Shown here piece after piece: positions 25,621 to 38,400 of a stretch of 64,000 nt of DNA. The notes below the pieces were generated by a model, which was given only the letters and a program-made list of their open reading frames with translations, was not told the DNA's origin and made no database searches. The stretch's first letter is position 1, and every line of letters starts with the position of its first letter. The DNA lies in NCBI GenBank assembly GCA_963693085.1, contig OY856409.1:1536363072-1536427071 (forward strand). Reading direction: 5' to 3'. The stretch comes from Alisma plantago-aquatica (taxonomy: Eukaryota; Streptophyta; Magnoliopsida; Alismatales; Alismataceae). The position numbers were made by a program, and so were the translations under genes.

Positions 25621-27890
25621 TGTTGGTATGTATGCCCTGAGAGCCAATCATGTGATGATTGGTGGGATATATTAAGATTGATTTGATAAACATCAAAGGC
25701 GAGCTTCCAATTCTTTCTGATTCAGTCATATGAGATAGTGATAGAACAGATTGAATGTCTAGAGAATGACAGTACTCAATGACGTATGCCTTCAGGTTCA
25801 TGACCTGAACGATGAGATCATACGGATGCTAAGAGTTTGTACATTCTTGTTGTGTCCCTAGTCGGATGTCATTGTGGAAGGTAGATAGACAGCAATGACA
25901 CACAAGACTAGATTGTGGTGTTGGTTGATGACAGAATCTCATTAGTCATGATATAGAGATATCAAACCAAACACATAGGTACTTGTTAGAGAACAAGTGT
26001 ACCGGACAGACCCACCGTGAGTTTGACACATGGAACCATGAGATGGTAGTCACAGTCAGTACTCACAGTGATGGTGGTGAGTGTGATTCTTAGACCTGAA
26101 ATCACTACACTCAACACATGTCGTTGGGCACACTTTGACATCATCAAACGCAGTCCTGAAACATGGGTTGTTATAAAGGTGATGATTGGGTGGCTTTGAC
26201 ACATGGGGCTTTTGAGGGGTGAGTGATAGATATGGGATTTGTCCCTCCTGAGGGAGTTTGATATCCATGGCCACTTGATGAGTAGGATTGAGAAAGGTGT
26301 GCACGCATGTGTGAATCAGTATGTGATACTGATGTCATACATATCTCTTCCAGTCTACTCTGAGATCAAGGAACTGAATGAACGTTGATAGGATGACTGT
26401 TCCATGCCTTGAGTTCATTCGGGATATCAGTGACAAAGGAATTATACACTCGCTGTAACACCATTCACGGATTGTAGGATGAAAGTTGTTCTCCAACTTT
26501 CTACTTTCACTTGGGTAGCACTGATGTGTGACTAGGCACCGCTCTTTGCTTGTGAAATCATAAGTGTTATGGACTTTCACTGCCAACGTGAAATGGACCT
26601 GCAGGGTCACACACATAGGATTTAACCCGGAAGAGGAGTTTTGTCCACAAGCAATGTTTAGATTGATTACTAAAGGAGTTTAGTAGTTCAATTAAACACT
26701 CAATCAGTCGATGGCTCAATATCGTATGGTTCAAGGTGTTGGACGCATTGATTGGAGTATCGGATTGATTGAAATCGCATTTGACTGATTCTGCACAACC
26801 TGCACTCCCAACCGATCGGTTCATGTGATGAACCGGTCGGCTGAGGTTGCTGAACCGGTTGGTTCAATTGTTGAACCGATCGGCTCATGCACAGAGTGAA
26901 ATGACCGGTTCAAGTGTTGAACCGATCGGTTCAACTGGTGCAATCGAGCAACTTGGGAAAGTAGGATTGGTGAGAATTTTCCTTTCGTTTCAATTTCTAA
27001 TTTGATTGGAAATAGGATTTCCAATTTGATTGGAAAGAGTATTGGTATTTCGATACCAATTGGGAAAGAAACAAGGAAAGTCTTTTCGAGCCGGATTAGG
27101 ACCATGAACCGATCGGTTCAGGGCACCAACTGATCGGTTGGAGTGCCCCAAACGGTCGGCTTAGGTCCAACCGATCGGCTCAGTGGCTGAACCGACCGGT
27201 TCAGCAGTGAACCGATCAGTTCAGGTTGCGAGATGGTTGTTTTTTCTTGTGGAAAATCCCGAACCCTTCTACTCCTGCTTTTAGTCCCGCATTGCCCGGG
27301 ATGGAGAACCCTGTCCCATGACTCTCCTATATATATAGGGGGTATTGGGGGCTTCTCATAGAACAGCTCAGTGCAACCAGTTGCTCTGCAAGTTGTCGTT
27401 CTCTCTGGTTTTGGTAACCGTGAGAGAGCACGAGCAAGTGCTTCCCGAAAAAGGGAGGTGCAGCAAGGGAAGGACAACTGCAGTTGCAACAGGAGGCAGG
27501 AGAGTGTGTTGGCGACTAGTACATCAACAGGAGGGTGCGACTCCTTCCACTTCCTTGTGGGACAAGGAGTGTGGAGTTCCAGGTGGTCCGTGTGGACTAC
27601 TACAGAGGCGGGAGGACACTGCCACTTAGGAGGACAACTGTCATCCGACAGTCCGGTTCGAGTAGGAGTTGTCAGTCCCAGTGCGACCAGGAGCTGCACA
27701 GACGCCGTCGAAGTCTGGAGTTGAAGACCGCGCATTGCGCGAGGTATTGTCACCGAGCAAGCCTCGGGACAAGGTATGATTCCACAAACCATCCTTTCCC
27801 ATTATATAGACGTTGACGCGTTTCCTCGGTATGGGTTTGGGGAGAAATTTTTGTTTCCGCTGCCTTCTCTGTCTCTCCTAAAACCCAACA
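25621..27890 (+). repeat. 3' LTR of the young Copia element
   Basis: Aligns end to end with the 5' LTR: about 38 substitutions and one 2-bp TA indel at the TATA box by hand count. The TATA box is at 27329-27338, the motif array at about 26807-27225. Confidence 0.95.
27329..27338 (+). promoter_or_regulatory. TATA box of the Copia 3' LTR
   Basis: TATATATATA before GGGGGTATTGGGGG, one TA unit longer than in the 5' LTR. Transcription from here would enter the 3' half of LINE ORF1. Confidence 0.6.
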
Positions 27891-28775
27891 AAGACAACTA
27901 TTGATAAGGGACCATGGTTTATAGCGGGGAAACCACTGATAATAAGGAAGTGGACAAGAGGCTCATCTCTGGAAAAGTTGAAGCTGATGGAGGTTCTGGT
28001 CTGGGTGCGACTGTTTGATCTTCCGCTGGAGCTCTGGGATGAAGAGATATTTGGCATGGTAGGGTCATTTCTGGGAACGCCTATCAAGGTAGACAGGGCG
28101 ACATTGGAGTTCAAGCGTCTGGAATTTTCTAGGGTGTTGGTGCTTATGTCGGCATCCTTGGGGTTCCCTGCTACTGTTCCATTGGTTAGTGATGATGGGA
28201 TAGAAGACAAGTTGAATGTCCACTATGAGTGGTATCCTTGTAGATGCAGAGCGTGTGGTACTTTTGGGCATGAAGATGCTGGTTGTGAAAGTCAAGTGGA
28301 GAAAGGCAAGAAGAAGGTGTGGATTCCGAAGAAGAGTATGGATAAACCTGAGGTAGAAGGTCAGACTGAGACAGAACATTTTGAAGATGCTTCTGATGTC
28401 CCCCCTACTATGGAAATTGAAAGTAATCTTGAAGCTGTTGTAGAAAGGTGTGAAGAGGTAGTGGAGAAGGTGAATTCTATTTTAGAGAAGGATCAAATTA
28501 CCCCTATCAGTAATGCAGGAAATGATGATGGATTCATCCCTGTCACCCATAGGAATAGGAAGAAGATGAAGTTACCCCCTAGGGGTCCATCCAAGTCTAC
28601 GGAGGTTGCATTCTGATCAAGAGTGAACATCTCTCCTAATGCTACTCAAAACTTGTTTGTTGACAAAGGAGGAAGGAGTGTTGTTCCCTTGATGGCAGCT
28701 GGAGGTAGCACAAGTGTTCGACGAAATGTTACTGAGACTGGCAGGCTACCAGTCGCAGTAGATGGTAATGGATAG
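27891..28775 (+). pseudogene. LINE ORF1, 3' part (after the Copia insertion)
   Basis: After the 5-bp duplication (27891-27895) the frame resumes in phase with the first part. It reads the rest of DUF4283 (VLVWVRLFDLPLELW) and a zinc-knuckle (CRCRACGTFGHEDAGC, about 28229-28276), then an acidic tail. A TGA at 28614 interrupts it, but the frame stays open to a TAG at 28773-28775, which overlaps the ORF2 start. So the TGA is probably a point lesion (CGA to TGA would suffice) and ORF1 originally overlapped ORF2 by 14 nt. Confidence 0.85.
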
Positions 28776-31700
28776 CTCTTTATCTATTCTCTCCTGGAAC
28801 GTGAGAGGGATGAACTATCCTGGGCGTCAGTCTGCACTCCAGGAGATGATTAGGAGGTGTGGGTGTGCAATTGTCTGTATTTTGGAATCCAAGCTGAGAA
28901 GGAGGAAGGTTAAAAAGGTGTTAAATAGGATGTTTGGCAGTGAGAATTGGATCTCGAACCATGATAGTCATGCTCTTGGGCGTGTCATTATTGTTAAAAC
29001 TAGTGATGATATTGGTGTGGTGAAGATTTGTGAAACTGATCAGCTTGTGCATGCTAGAGTCAGTGCTCCTGGTGGTGACTTCTTAATTACTGCCATTTAT
29101 GGACATAATTACTTCAGGAATAGGTGTTCGCTCTGGAATTCTCTTAAGGAGTTGAGTGGTGGGATTTCTATGCCTTGGCTTATTTGTGGTGATTTTAATT
29201 CTGTTAGATGTGCAGAGGAAAGGTACGATGTTTGTGGACCTTGCCTCCAAGCTATGAATGATTTCAATGATTGTATCCTGTATACGTCCTTGGTGGAACT
29301 GGATTTGAGGGGTTCAAGATTTACTTGGGATAACAGACAACAAGGGGATAACTTGGTCATGTCTAAGATCGACAGAGTTTTCTATAACCTTGAGTTCATT
29401 TATTGTTTTCCTAATTTGAGAGGAGAAACTATTGCGAGTATTCATAGTGACCATAGAATGATTCTTACTCATCTCAGTAGCAGGGTGAAGAGGAATAAAT
29501 TGCCTTTTCGTTTTGTTAATGCTTGGTGTATGAGAGAAGAATTCCTTCAAGTTGTGAAGAATGCCTGGGAGATTGATGTTATTGGCAACCCCATGTATCA
29601 AGTTTGTAGAAATCTTGATAATGTTAGATTCCAGTTGTCTAAGTGGAACAAAGAGGTGGTTGGTGACCTAATAGAGGAAAGAAGGATAAAAGAGCAAGAA
29701 GCTGTTATGGCTCAATATAAGCTTGATGCTAATCCGTCTGATTATAAGTTGGGAGAGGAAGTTAAAGCTAAAAGGAAAGAAGCTTTGGAGGCCTATAATG
29801 CTGAAGAGTCTTTTCTTAAACAAAAATCTAGAGTGAACTGGCTGCGTTTGGGAGATAAGAATTCGAAATTTTTCTATTCTTCCATTCAAACTATGAGAAT
29901 GAGGAATGCTATTAGAAAAGTGAACATTAATGGGGTTTGTCATACGGATGAGCAGGCTATTCATGACACTTTTGTGAATTACTATAATGAGTTGTTTAAT
30001 GCTGGTTGTAGTAATGAGGTTTACTGGAATGATGACTGGGTTCTTCCTAAACTATCTGAAGATCATATCAACAGTATGTGTGCTTTAGTTTCTAGAGAGG
30101 AAATTGAAAACATTGTCATGAAAAGTGATGGAGAAAGAGCCCCAGGACTAGATGGTTTTAACTATACATTCTTTAAAGCTTCTTGGAAGATTGTTGGGGA
30201 TGATGTGGTTAAGGCAGTTCAAATTTTTTTTAGAAGTGGCTGTATGCTTAAGGAGATTAACAGGACTTTTATTACTCTTATCCCTAAGAATAAGAGTGTT
30301 GTAGATGTTAAGGAGTGGAGGCCGATATCTCTTTGTAATACTATCTACAAGGTTATTTCTAAAGCCCTTGCTAACAGATTGCAGGTGGTTCTTCCTGATA
30401 TTATCAGTAACTCTCAGTGTGCCTTTATTAAGGGCAGGTCGATATCGGATGCTACTATGCTGGTAAATGATTGTATGAAAATGATGATGAAGAGCAATGG
30501 GCCTAAGGTCTGTGTTAAAGCCGATCTTATGAAAGCCTATGATTCCATTAATTGGTCTTATCTTCAAAAGGTGCTAGATAATATGGGATTTCCTAATTGC
30601 TGGAAGAGATGGATTTTTGAGATCTTAAATACCACTAGTTTTCATATTCTCATTAATGGAAGTCCTTCGACTAATATTTATCCTTCAAATGGGATTAGAC
30701 AGGGTGACCCACTTGCCCCTTATCTTTTTGTGATAGCTATGGAAGGGTTCTCTGCTATGATTTCAAATTCTGTAAATAAAAGAAATTTGATTCCTCTTCA
30801 AGCTAGAAAGGATGTTGAGGTGTCTCATGTCATGTTTGCTGATGATCTTATTTTGTTTGTTGAAGGGAAAGGTGATTCTCTGTTAGAGTTAAAGAAGGTG
30901 CTGAACAATTTTAGCTTGATATCTGGATTGAACATTAGTGACAGTAAATCTTCTTTCTTTACTAATGAGGTGACTGATATTAATATGGTGGGTGAGATTC
31001 TTAATATTCAGAGGGAAAGACTCCCTGTTAAATATTTGGGGCTACCTCTTTTTGTTGGAAGACTCAGTAAAAACTTATGTTCTCCTATTCTTGATAAGAT
31101 GAAGACCAGGTTGGAAGGGTGGAAAGCTAGGCAATTATCTTTTGCGGGCAGAGTTGAATTGATCAATTCTACTTTGTCTTCATTTCAGAGATACTGGACT
31201 GCATCTTTTTCTCTTCCTATGTCTATGACAGATGATATTGACAAGATGTGCAGGGATTTCTTGTGGGGAGGTGCAGAGCTTGAAAAAAAAGGTTCATACG
31301 ATTTCCTGGAAGCAGGTCTGTTTGCCTAAAAAGGAGGGAGGTATTGGTATTAGGAGGTCCAGAGATATAGTTCGAGCTTGTCTAGTCCTTAATCTTTGGA
31401 AAGTTGCCACTGGCAAAGAATCTCTGTGGGTCAGGTGGGTTCATGGGAGATACTTAAAAGGGGACTCTATTTGGAGGTGCAAAGTCTCTCAATCTTCTTC
31501 TTGGGTCTGGAAGCATATTCTTTACCTCAGAAAAGATATAGTTGATGATTTCTCCTTCTCTGTGGGGAAAGGTTTGTCTATCAAAGTTTGGAGAGATCCT
31601 TGGATGGAGGGTCATTTTTTGGAAGATGTGCTTGGAAGCAAGGTAGTTATGAAGCTTGGCATGGGGAAATATGTTACTTTTAATAAGTTGTTCAATGGGG

Positions 31701-32284
31701 GTGACTGGATTAAGTCTAACTCTAGACATATTAATACTATTCTGTAGGTTATTAAGGAGAAGGTTTCTCCTGTTCATGGGAAGGAAGATCGTTTGTTTCT
31801 GAAAGGGAAAGAGGTTTATAAATTTAAGGAGGTGTGGAATGCTACTAGGGTGAGAAATTCTATACCCTCCTGGACTGAATGGTTGTGGAGTACTAAAGGG
31901 TCTATGAGGCAGTTGATCCATGGTTGGAGGTGTTTTCTGGATGGTTTGCTGACAGGAGATCATATGATGAGAATGGGCTTACATATGCCCTCTAGATGTG
32001 TTCTATGTAAAAATGATGTTGAAGACCTTAATCATATACTTTTTCATTGTGCCTATGCTAAAGATATGTGGAATCTGGCTGTTGGAGAGGAATATATCAG
32101 CTCTGTGCCTGAATCCCTAATAGATGTTCTTCTTTCAGGGGATATGAAGGTTAAGATCACAATTTTGGCAATTTTCCATTGCCTTTGGAGTGAAAGGAAT
32201 GGGAGGATTTTTCATGATGTTAGTTTATGTGCAGATAGAAACTGGAGGAGGATTAGAAAGGACATTGATACTTTAAATGTATAG
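28762..32284 (+). pseudogene. LINE ORF2 (endonuclease / reverse transcriptase), two lesions
   Basis: The start is the ATG at 28762 or, two codons later, at 28768, both overlapping the end of ORF1. The apurinic-type endonuclease shows SWNVRGMN, the glutamate in LESK, GDFNS, DRVF and SDHR. The RT shows GPDG-like APGLDGF, EWRPISLCN, KGRSI, a KADLMKAYDS block, GIRQGDPL and the catalytic FADD (near 30837). An A8 run at about 31284-31291 carries a frameshift (frame 1 to frame 2). A TAG at 31745 interrupts the second frame. A zf-RVT domain follows (CVLCKNDVEDLNHILFHC). There is no RNase H. Full reading would be about 1170 residues; the product nicks target DNA and copies the RNA by target-primed reverse transcription. 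Confidence 0.95.
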
Positions 32285-32401
32285 TTTTTCTTCCTGCCTT
32301 TTGGTTTTCTTTTGGTTTTGATTCACTTTGGATCAAACCCTAGCTTGTACATATTTTACAAAAATCTATAAAAAGGAGTCCCACACTTTCCCGATAAAAA
32401 A

Positions 32402-32416
32402 AAAATCATTAAAAAT
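32402..32416. repeat. Right target-site duplication of the LINE (15 bp)
   Basis: AAAATCATTAAAAAT, identical to 18144-18158 and directly joined to the LINE poly(A) tract. Confidence 0.9.
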
Positions 32417-33317
32417 ATTGTAGCTTTTTTACTATGTCATATAAAAATAAGTAAGGATGGCAAAGAATTGAACAAAAAAATCATATCGTCAATAACCATA
32501 ATATTTATTCAACCATAAAAACCTCAACACATGGCCATGGTATATATATTCTTCTTTTTAAAAATATTTTAATGTGGTACAATTGTAATTTAAATAAAAA
32601 TATTATAGTTAAATTCACATCATAGTATTTTTATTTCACTTTGTGTACAAAATATTGCAATAATATATATATGTATATATATATATTATATTTTTAAAAA
32701 TATAAATGTGGATTCATCATTGCTTGACACAATGTACAATATTGATCTGTAGTATATTCTTTCCACATAGTTAGAGTGTATAATTATTGTTCACATTTTA
32801 TTGTTTAAATGTAAAATTTAAAAATATGTTAGAAGAATCACATTTTTTGTCACGTGTAGCGGTGCCATTACTTTTTCATAATGTTTATATTTTTTGTATT
32901 TAATAAACTGTACTAATAATGATGGTCATAGTGTAAAATATTTTACATAGTGCGACAATAGTTTATAATATGTTGGCATATTATGTTATAGTTTTGTCAA
33001 TACATCATATCCACACCGGACATTCCTAGTCATAGATATTTTATATGTGTTGTTTATGAAAATAAAGTTACAATAATTGCTTTCCCACTACATGTAGTGA
33101 AAGTACTTTTGTCATGTTGCCAAATATATAAGACATGCATGTCTCTAATGATTCAATTACCAAAAGAGTCCACCTGTCCAAATGTATTTTTTATTTATGT
33201 GTTGTAGATGACAATTCTATAGGTATCTATTGTTTGAGTTATCAAATTTATAATCTTTTGGTATTTACATTATAAACATTTATCTTTAGATCTAGAAATA
33301 AAGACAATAAGATATTT
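32417..33317. other. AT-rich intergenic DNA
   Basis: No gene seen. Very AT-rich with TATA/ATAT microsatellite-like runs near 32660-32700. It is the original downstream flank of the kinase gene before the LINE insertion. Confidence 0.6.
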
Positions 33318-35414
33318 GGGGTACTACCATAAAAGATCTCATCCTATTGAAATAGAACACTGACTATACTTCATATGGTTTCCATATTTATCCTTGTCCA
33401 TCAGATCGTGTAAAGAACTACAAGATGGGACGGATCATTTCGAGGATATACCTAGTCCTAGGGATAGTCCAATGACATATCCTCCTCACTATTGATGCAC
33501 AATTGTCTTCTAATTGCATTAGAACTAATTTGTTGTCCTCCTAGTCTACACCACAAACAACAAGTTGATGTTGACCTCCTAGCGGCAGACAACAACCTCA
33601 ATCACTATATGGAAGTCCACACAGACTGCCTAGAACTCCTATCATCTTGGTAGAACAGACGAGAAGGAGTTTTCCTTCCCATTGGTGTACTAGTCACCAA
33701 CTTCCTCTCTCAAAATTATTTCTCCCTTGCTATCCCTCCCTTTAGAGGGTAGGATTTTCTCGGGCTCTGTATTGGTTACCACAGCAAGAGAGGACAACAA
33801 TTGTTAGAAGAAGTTGAGTTGTGTTCTACAAATCCCCCAGTGCCCCTCAATTAATAGGAGGGGTTAGGGTCTGGATTCACAATTTGTGTGGGAGTGGAAA
33901 AGATCAGAATGTCATTAAATTTCACAACCTATGAGCACCAAACTGGTCGATTGAAAATTGAACCGATCAGTTCACACATGAGCCGATCAGTTTGCCCTGT
34001 GAACTGGATGTTTTGCCTATTTCCCAATCATGTATGCATTTGGAAATTCATTTCTAATTAATGGTAAGCATCAATTCCTTGCACCTATTGAATTGAGCAA
34101 GTGAAACGATCAACTTTTCTTATGAATTTGGGAAAGTCATTAGAACCTTTGGGTGGCATGACTGAGCTGATCGGTTCACTAGATGAACCAGTTGTCTCAC
34201 CCAACCTGAGCCAGTTGGTTGGTGCCCTAATTCATGTAGAACTCATCCAATTGAATATCCAATTCAACCTGACACTCCACCTAGTTATTTCATCACATGA
34301 GCCAATTGGTTAGGAGTCTAGTTAGTTGATTTGTTGCATGAATTCAATATATAAACACTTTATTAATTAGTTCCATCATTATTCAAGATCAAACTCCTCA
34401 TCTAGATCAAGACCTATGTGTGTGACCCTATAGGTCCCATATTGCATTGTCGGTGAATGTCTATAATAACTTATGACATCTCAAGTAATGAGAGGTGCCT
34501 AGTCGTACATCAATAATAATCAAGTAAAGGGAAAGTTGGAGAAAAACTTCAACCTACAATATGTGTATGGTGTTACAATGTTTGTATAGTTCCTTTGTTA
34601 TAGATATCCAGATTGAACTCGAGGCATGGAGTAGTTGTCCTTTTCAACATTCAACCTTGTTCTTTGAACCAGAGCAAACTTTCTGACGTATATGTAAGCT
34701 CAATATCGCATATTGCCTCACATGTGCATGACGATACTTTTCTTAGTCTCACGAATTAAGAGGCCTTGGATATCATACTCCTGTAGGAGGGACAAATCCC
34801 ATCTACATCACTCAAGGTTAGTCCCCATGTGTCACAGTCACTCAATCATCACTTTTATAGTAACCCTTATTACATATTACATTTGATGATGTCAAATCCA
34901 ATTGAATGGCATGTGATGAGTTAGTGACTTCAGGTCAAAGAACCACAATCACCACAAACACTGTAAGAGTTGACTATGAATACAATGGTAATGGCTTCCA
35001 TGTGTCAGTCTCATGGTGGGTCTTCATGATACAATGTTCTCTAACATGTATATGTGTGCTTGGTTTGATATCGCACATATCATGAATAATGAGATTCTAT
35101 CATCAATAAACTAACACCCTGATCATATGTGTTACTATTGTTTATCTACCTTATACAATAACAACTGACCAAGGATATAATGAGAATGTATACACTCTTA
35201 ACATCTGTATGATCTCATTGTTCAAGTCACGTACTTGAGGACATACGTCATTGAGTAATATCATTCTCTAGACATTTATATTTCTTCATCATTATCTCAG
35301 AACAGAACAAAACAAAATAAATTGGAAGCTTGCCTTTTATTAATAATCAAATCATTTACATATTGTGCCATTAGAATCATCATATGATTGGCTCTCTGGC
35401 CATACATACCAACA
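33318..35414 (-). repeat. Solo LTR of the Copia family, reverse strand
   Basis: Read on the minus strand it starts TGTTGGTATGTATGGCC (complement ending at 35414) and matches the Copia LTRs along its length: the AACTGATCGGTT-like words (about 33950-34320), the GACAACAA / GGAGTTCTAGGCAGTCTGTGTGG block, and the end near 33340-33440, which pairs with 13425-13520 of the old LTR. No Copia internal sequence adjoins either end. About 2.1 kb, old. The 33318 end is approximate and no target duplication was recognised. Confidence 0.8.
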
Positions 35415-38400
35415 TGGGTCTATTCATTATCAATCATATATTTCCTTGTGGAGCTATCATAATTTGGAGTGAGAAGACTGGGGAATTCATAGTTAAAGGC
35501 TGAAATCTCAAATGTCATTTCACTATCATTGATATGTAGGCCAACAAACCACTCACACTTCTCCCTCCAACATATCATGATTGAATTTTAGTCATCAAGC
35601 CGTCAATGTTAAACAAAGGCACTTTTCAAGAGGCAACCCAATTGCTACCTTCATTCCTAAAGATCTTATTTCATAATGTATTTAGTCATTTAGTGCATCT
35701 CATGACAAGATCTTTTGCTCTAACAATTTGATTGTTGGTAAATAGCTTTTGCTGAACAAAGAGCAACCACAATCGGTGGACCAACCAGTAGAGTTCTTTG
35801 CCTCCATCTTTTATTTAGTGTTTCATCAGGAATGAGAAAATATCTAAGTCTGGGTGGGAGGGTGGGTGGTATGTATTCTATTTTTAGTGAAACTCTCTAT
35901 TTATAACTTATAATATTATCATTGCATACCTAATACATTGGAACTAGCTTAAAATTATCAAATAATATTTATTTTCTAGAGTAATAAAAGACATTACATT
36001 GATATCTTAAATTCAATTTTTATGTTTACATCCATGCAAGTTTAACTGATAACTCTCATTCTATAAAGCAAAACGTCATAATGACTAATTTCATGAAACA
36101 ATCAATGGCTAGAAATCACCCTATGTGGCATAGGAACCCAAACATCATGTTTCCTTTGAAAAGAAGGCGCATTTTTTTAGTAATGAGAGGGATCAAAGAT
36201 ATATCTCTTCAAATTGACTAGTGAAACACATTCAAGGAATCCTCACTTTCTCCCTTGTCACGTCACTATTTGAGCATAGTGGGAATAGGAAAATAACTTG
36301 GCGAATTGAATTATAAATCAAGTTGCATATTGATCTGACCCATCTTCTACACTTATTCTTCCACCTTTCATCCATCAAAAACAAAATAAAAGGCCATATT
36401 AAGTGCCAAAATCCAAGTTAGGGGTGGCACACCCCCTCCCTAATCTATCATCATCTTCCATACCCCTCTCTATGTAATAGTTGTGTACCACCCAAAAAAA
36501 GATGCCTACATGAAACAAAGAAAAAGAGTTGCAATATAAGTGTTTATACAAAAAAAAAATCACAAGTCAAACAGAGGAGGGATTTGCATCTTCATTACAA
36601 AACCACCTTCTCTCCATTTTCTACCTAGAGACACAATTAATATTTCATTTGATATCCTTTTCATACACCCTAGTTTCAGATCATTTGCATACTTGTTGTT
36701 CTACAAGATTCTTTGAATGCTCATAAAAACTCTTTGATGTGCTTGGTATTGGGGATAGAGATGAGGAAGTGTTTTTGGGAAGCAAAATTGGAAACGAAGA
36801 CATGTATAGATGTGTTCTTTGGTTTCAAGAAGTTTTAATTCTTGTCCATATCAAGTGGTAGGGAAATAAGCATGATGTGAAGATGAGGCAATCAAATGGG
36901 TTGAATGTATACATTTGGACACTATTTTATATTTTGTGTTACTAGAGCACAAGCAATGTCTAAGTTTGAGGTTGTTTTATGAATGCATATTAATCCTAGA
37001 TTCAACTACAATTTTAGATTAGTTTTGGATTTATTCCCATCATTTTACTTCATAATTGCATACATTTAGGTTTTCTAAAGATTTATTTTAATTTATAGGA
37101 TTCTGATCCATTTCCCTTATTTCAATGGCATGTTTGAACACCATTGCATCTTAGAGGTGAAGGAGGCGGTGGTCTTTCTAATTGAGTAGTGGGATCCCAA
37201 ATTTGTGAATAAATGGACCATTTTTTTATTTTCTCCTTCATTGGTCTTTGAAACCATATGATCACATTATACCTGAATTGCCATATGTTTCCTTTGTTTT
37301 GGCCTTCCCTCAGAAGATATTCCATTGGTGCAGGCCATCGACCTTACACTAGTAGCCTGCCTCAATGATGGGTTTGCAATAGTGTGCCTAACCATTGGTT
37401 TGGTCACTCTATCCAACTATGGGTTGACAATCGATGGTTGTCTTAGCCCACCTTCTAATGGTCCTCTTCTGATGGTTCTCCTACAAGAAACATCTAAAGG
37501 TACTTCCAATTTGCCTTGTGATGGAGGTTCTTCACCCACCTTTCAATGGTGGTTTTAACTCCTCCTTTTGATGTCCGCTCTATATTTGACTTCTACTGGC
37601 AATATTTCTCTTTCCTTCTGATGACTCCTTTGCTCCTTCAACTGAAGGCTAACATGCAGTTCATCTTTTGATGGGACTCCTTTGTCAGTCTTTTGTCAAC
37701 CATCTTTAGAACGCCACCTTGCACCCAAAATCTAAAGGAAGTTATGTGGTATTCCTGACCTTTCACCTACTGATGGTCATCCTGGTTGTAAACCTACCAA
37801 TGGAAGTCCTAAAAATCGACGACCCAACATTTTATCCAGGCCACCTGTTGGTCTTCAACTTCATTGTTGAGCCATAGCTTAACTCCATGGTGGCTGGAAG
37901 TGTTCTAAACCCTATCTTCTTCATATAAATAAAAGGTATTTTCCTTTATAAAAAGGACAACAATTTGACGCTGCCAGACTACCACTTTCACTCTAAACCT
38001 TCCATCTTCAGTGAGCCCCTTCAACCTCCTTCCATAGGTTGACGAATGTCAACCTATGGTGCTCCCACCTTTACCCCTCTAAGACCCTAAGGACCAAATT
38101 TTGATAGAGGATTGTTATGTGGTGCCTTCTTGCATCAGTTGACGACATCTACCATCATCGACCTACTAATGTTTTCCCATAACAATAGATACAGTGTGCA
38201 AGTGAGGGAAAAGGTAGGTCCTACTCCGTCCTTGATGAACATCTAGGGGTGACTTGATCTGGTCATTGACGCCATCAATTCAGAGTATCTAGAGATTCTT
38301 TTGGACAAGAGGGATGCAACCCCTTCTTCTTCTATAAACATGGCTTTCTTCTCTTTTTCCCTTGTTGTTTTTGCTAATGCTTCCATGAGCAATTACTCCT

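Larger units (their letters stand above)
18673..27890 (+). mobile_element. Copia element inserted in LINE ORF1, young LTRs
   Basis: LTRs of 2268 and 2270 bp (18673-20940 and 25621-27890) begin TGTTGG and end CCAACA. Flanking 5-mers are GAGAC (left) and AAGAC (right), a target duplication with one difference. A tRNA-Met primer site follows the 5' LTR and a purine stretch precedes the 3' LTR. By hand I count about 39 differences between the LTRs, roughly 1.7 percent. Inside are a long leader, a recognisable gag and an almost unreadable pol. It belongs to the same family as the copy at 7100-13540 and the solo LTR at 33318-35414. Confidence 0.95.
18159..32401 (+). mobile_element. L1-type LINE, split by a Copia insertion
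   Basis: Bounded by perfect 15-bp duplications and ending in an A-tract (32396-32405, whose last four A's belong to the duplication). It encodes ORF1 (DUF4283 and zinc knuckle) and ORF2 (endonuclease, reverse transcriptase and zf-RVT). Without the 9.2-kb Copia insertion it measures about 5.0 kb. The 5' leader before the ORF1 ATG is only 62 nt, so the 5' end may be slightly truncated. Few lesions are present: one stop in ORF1, one frameshift and one stop in ORF2. Confidence 0.92.
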
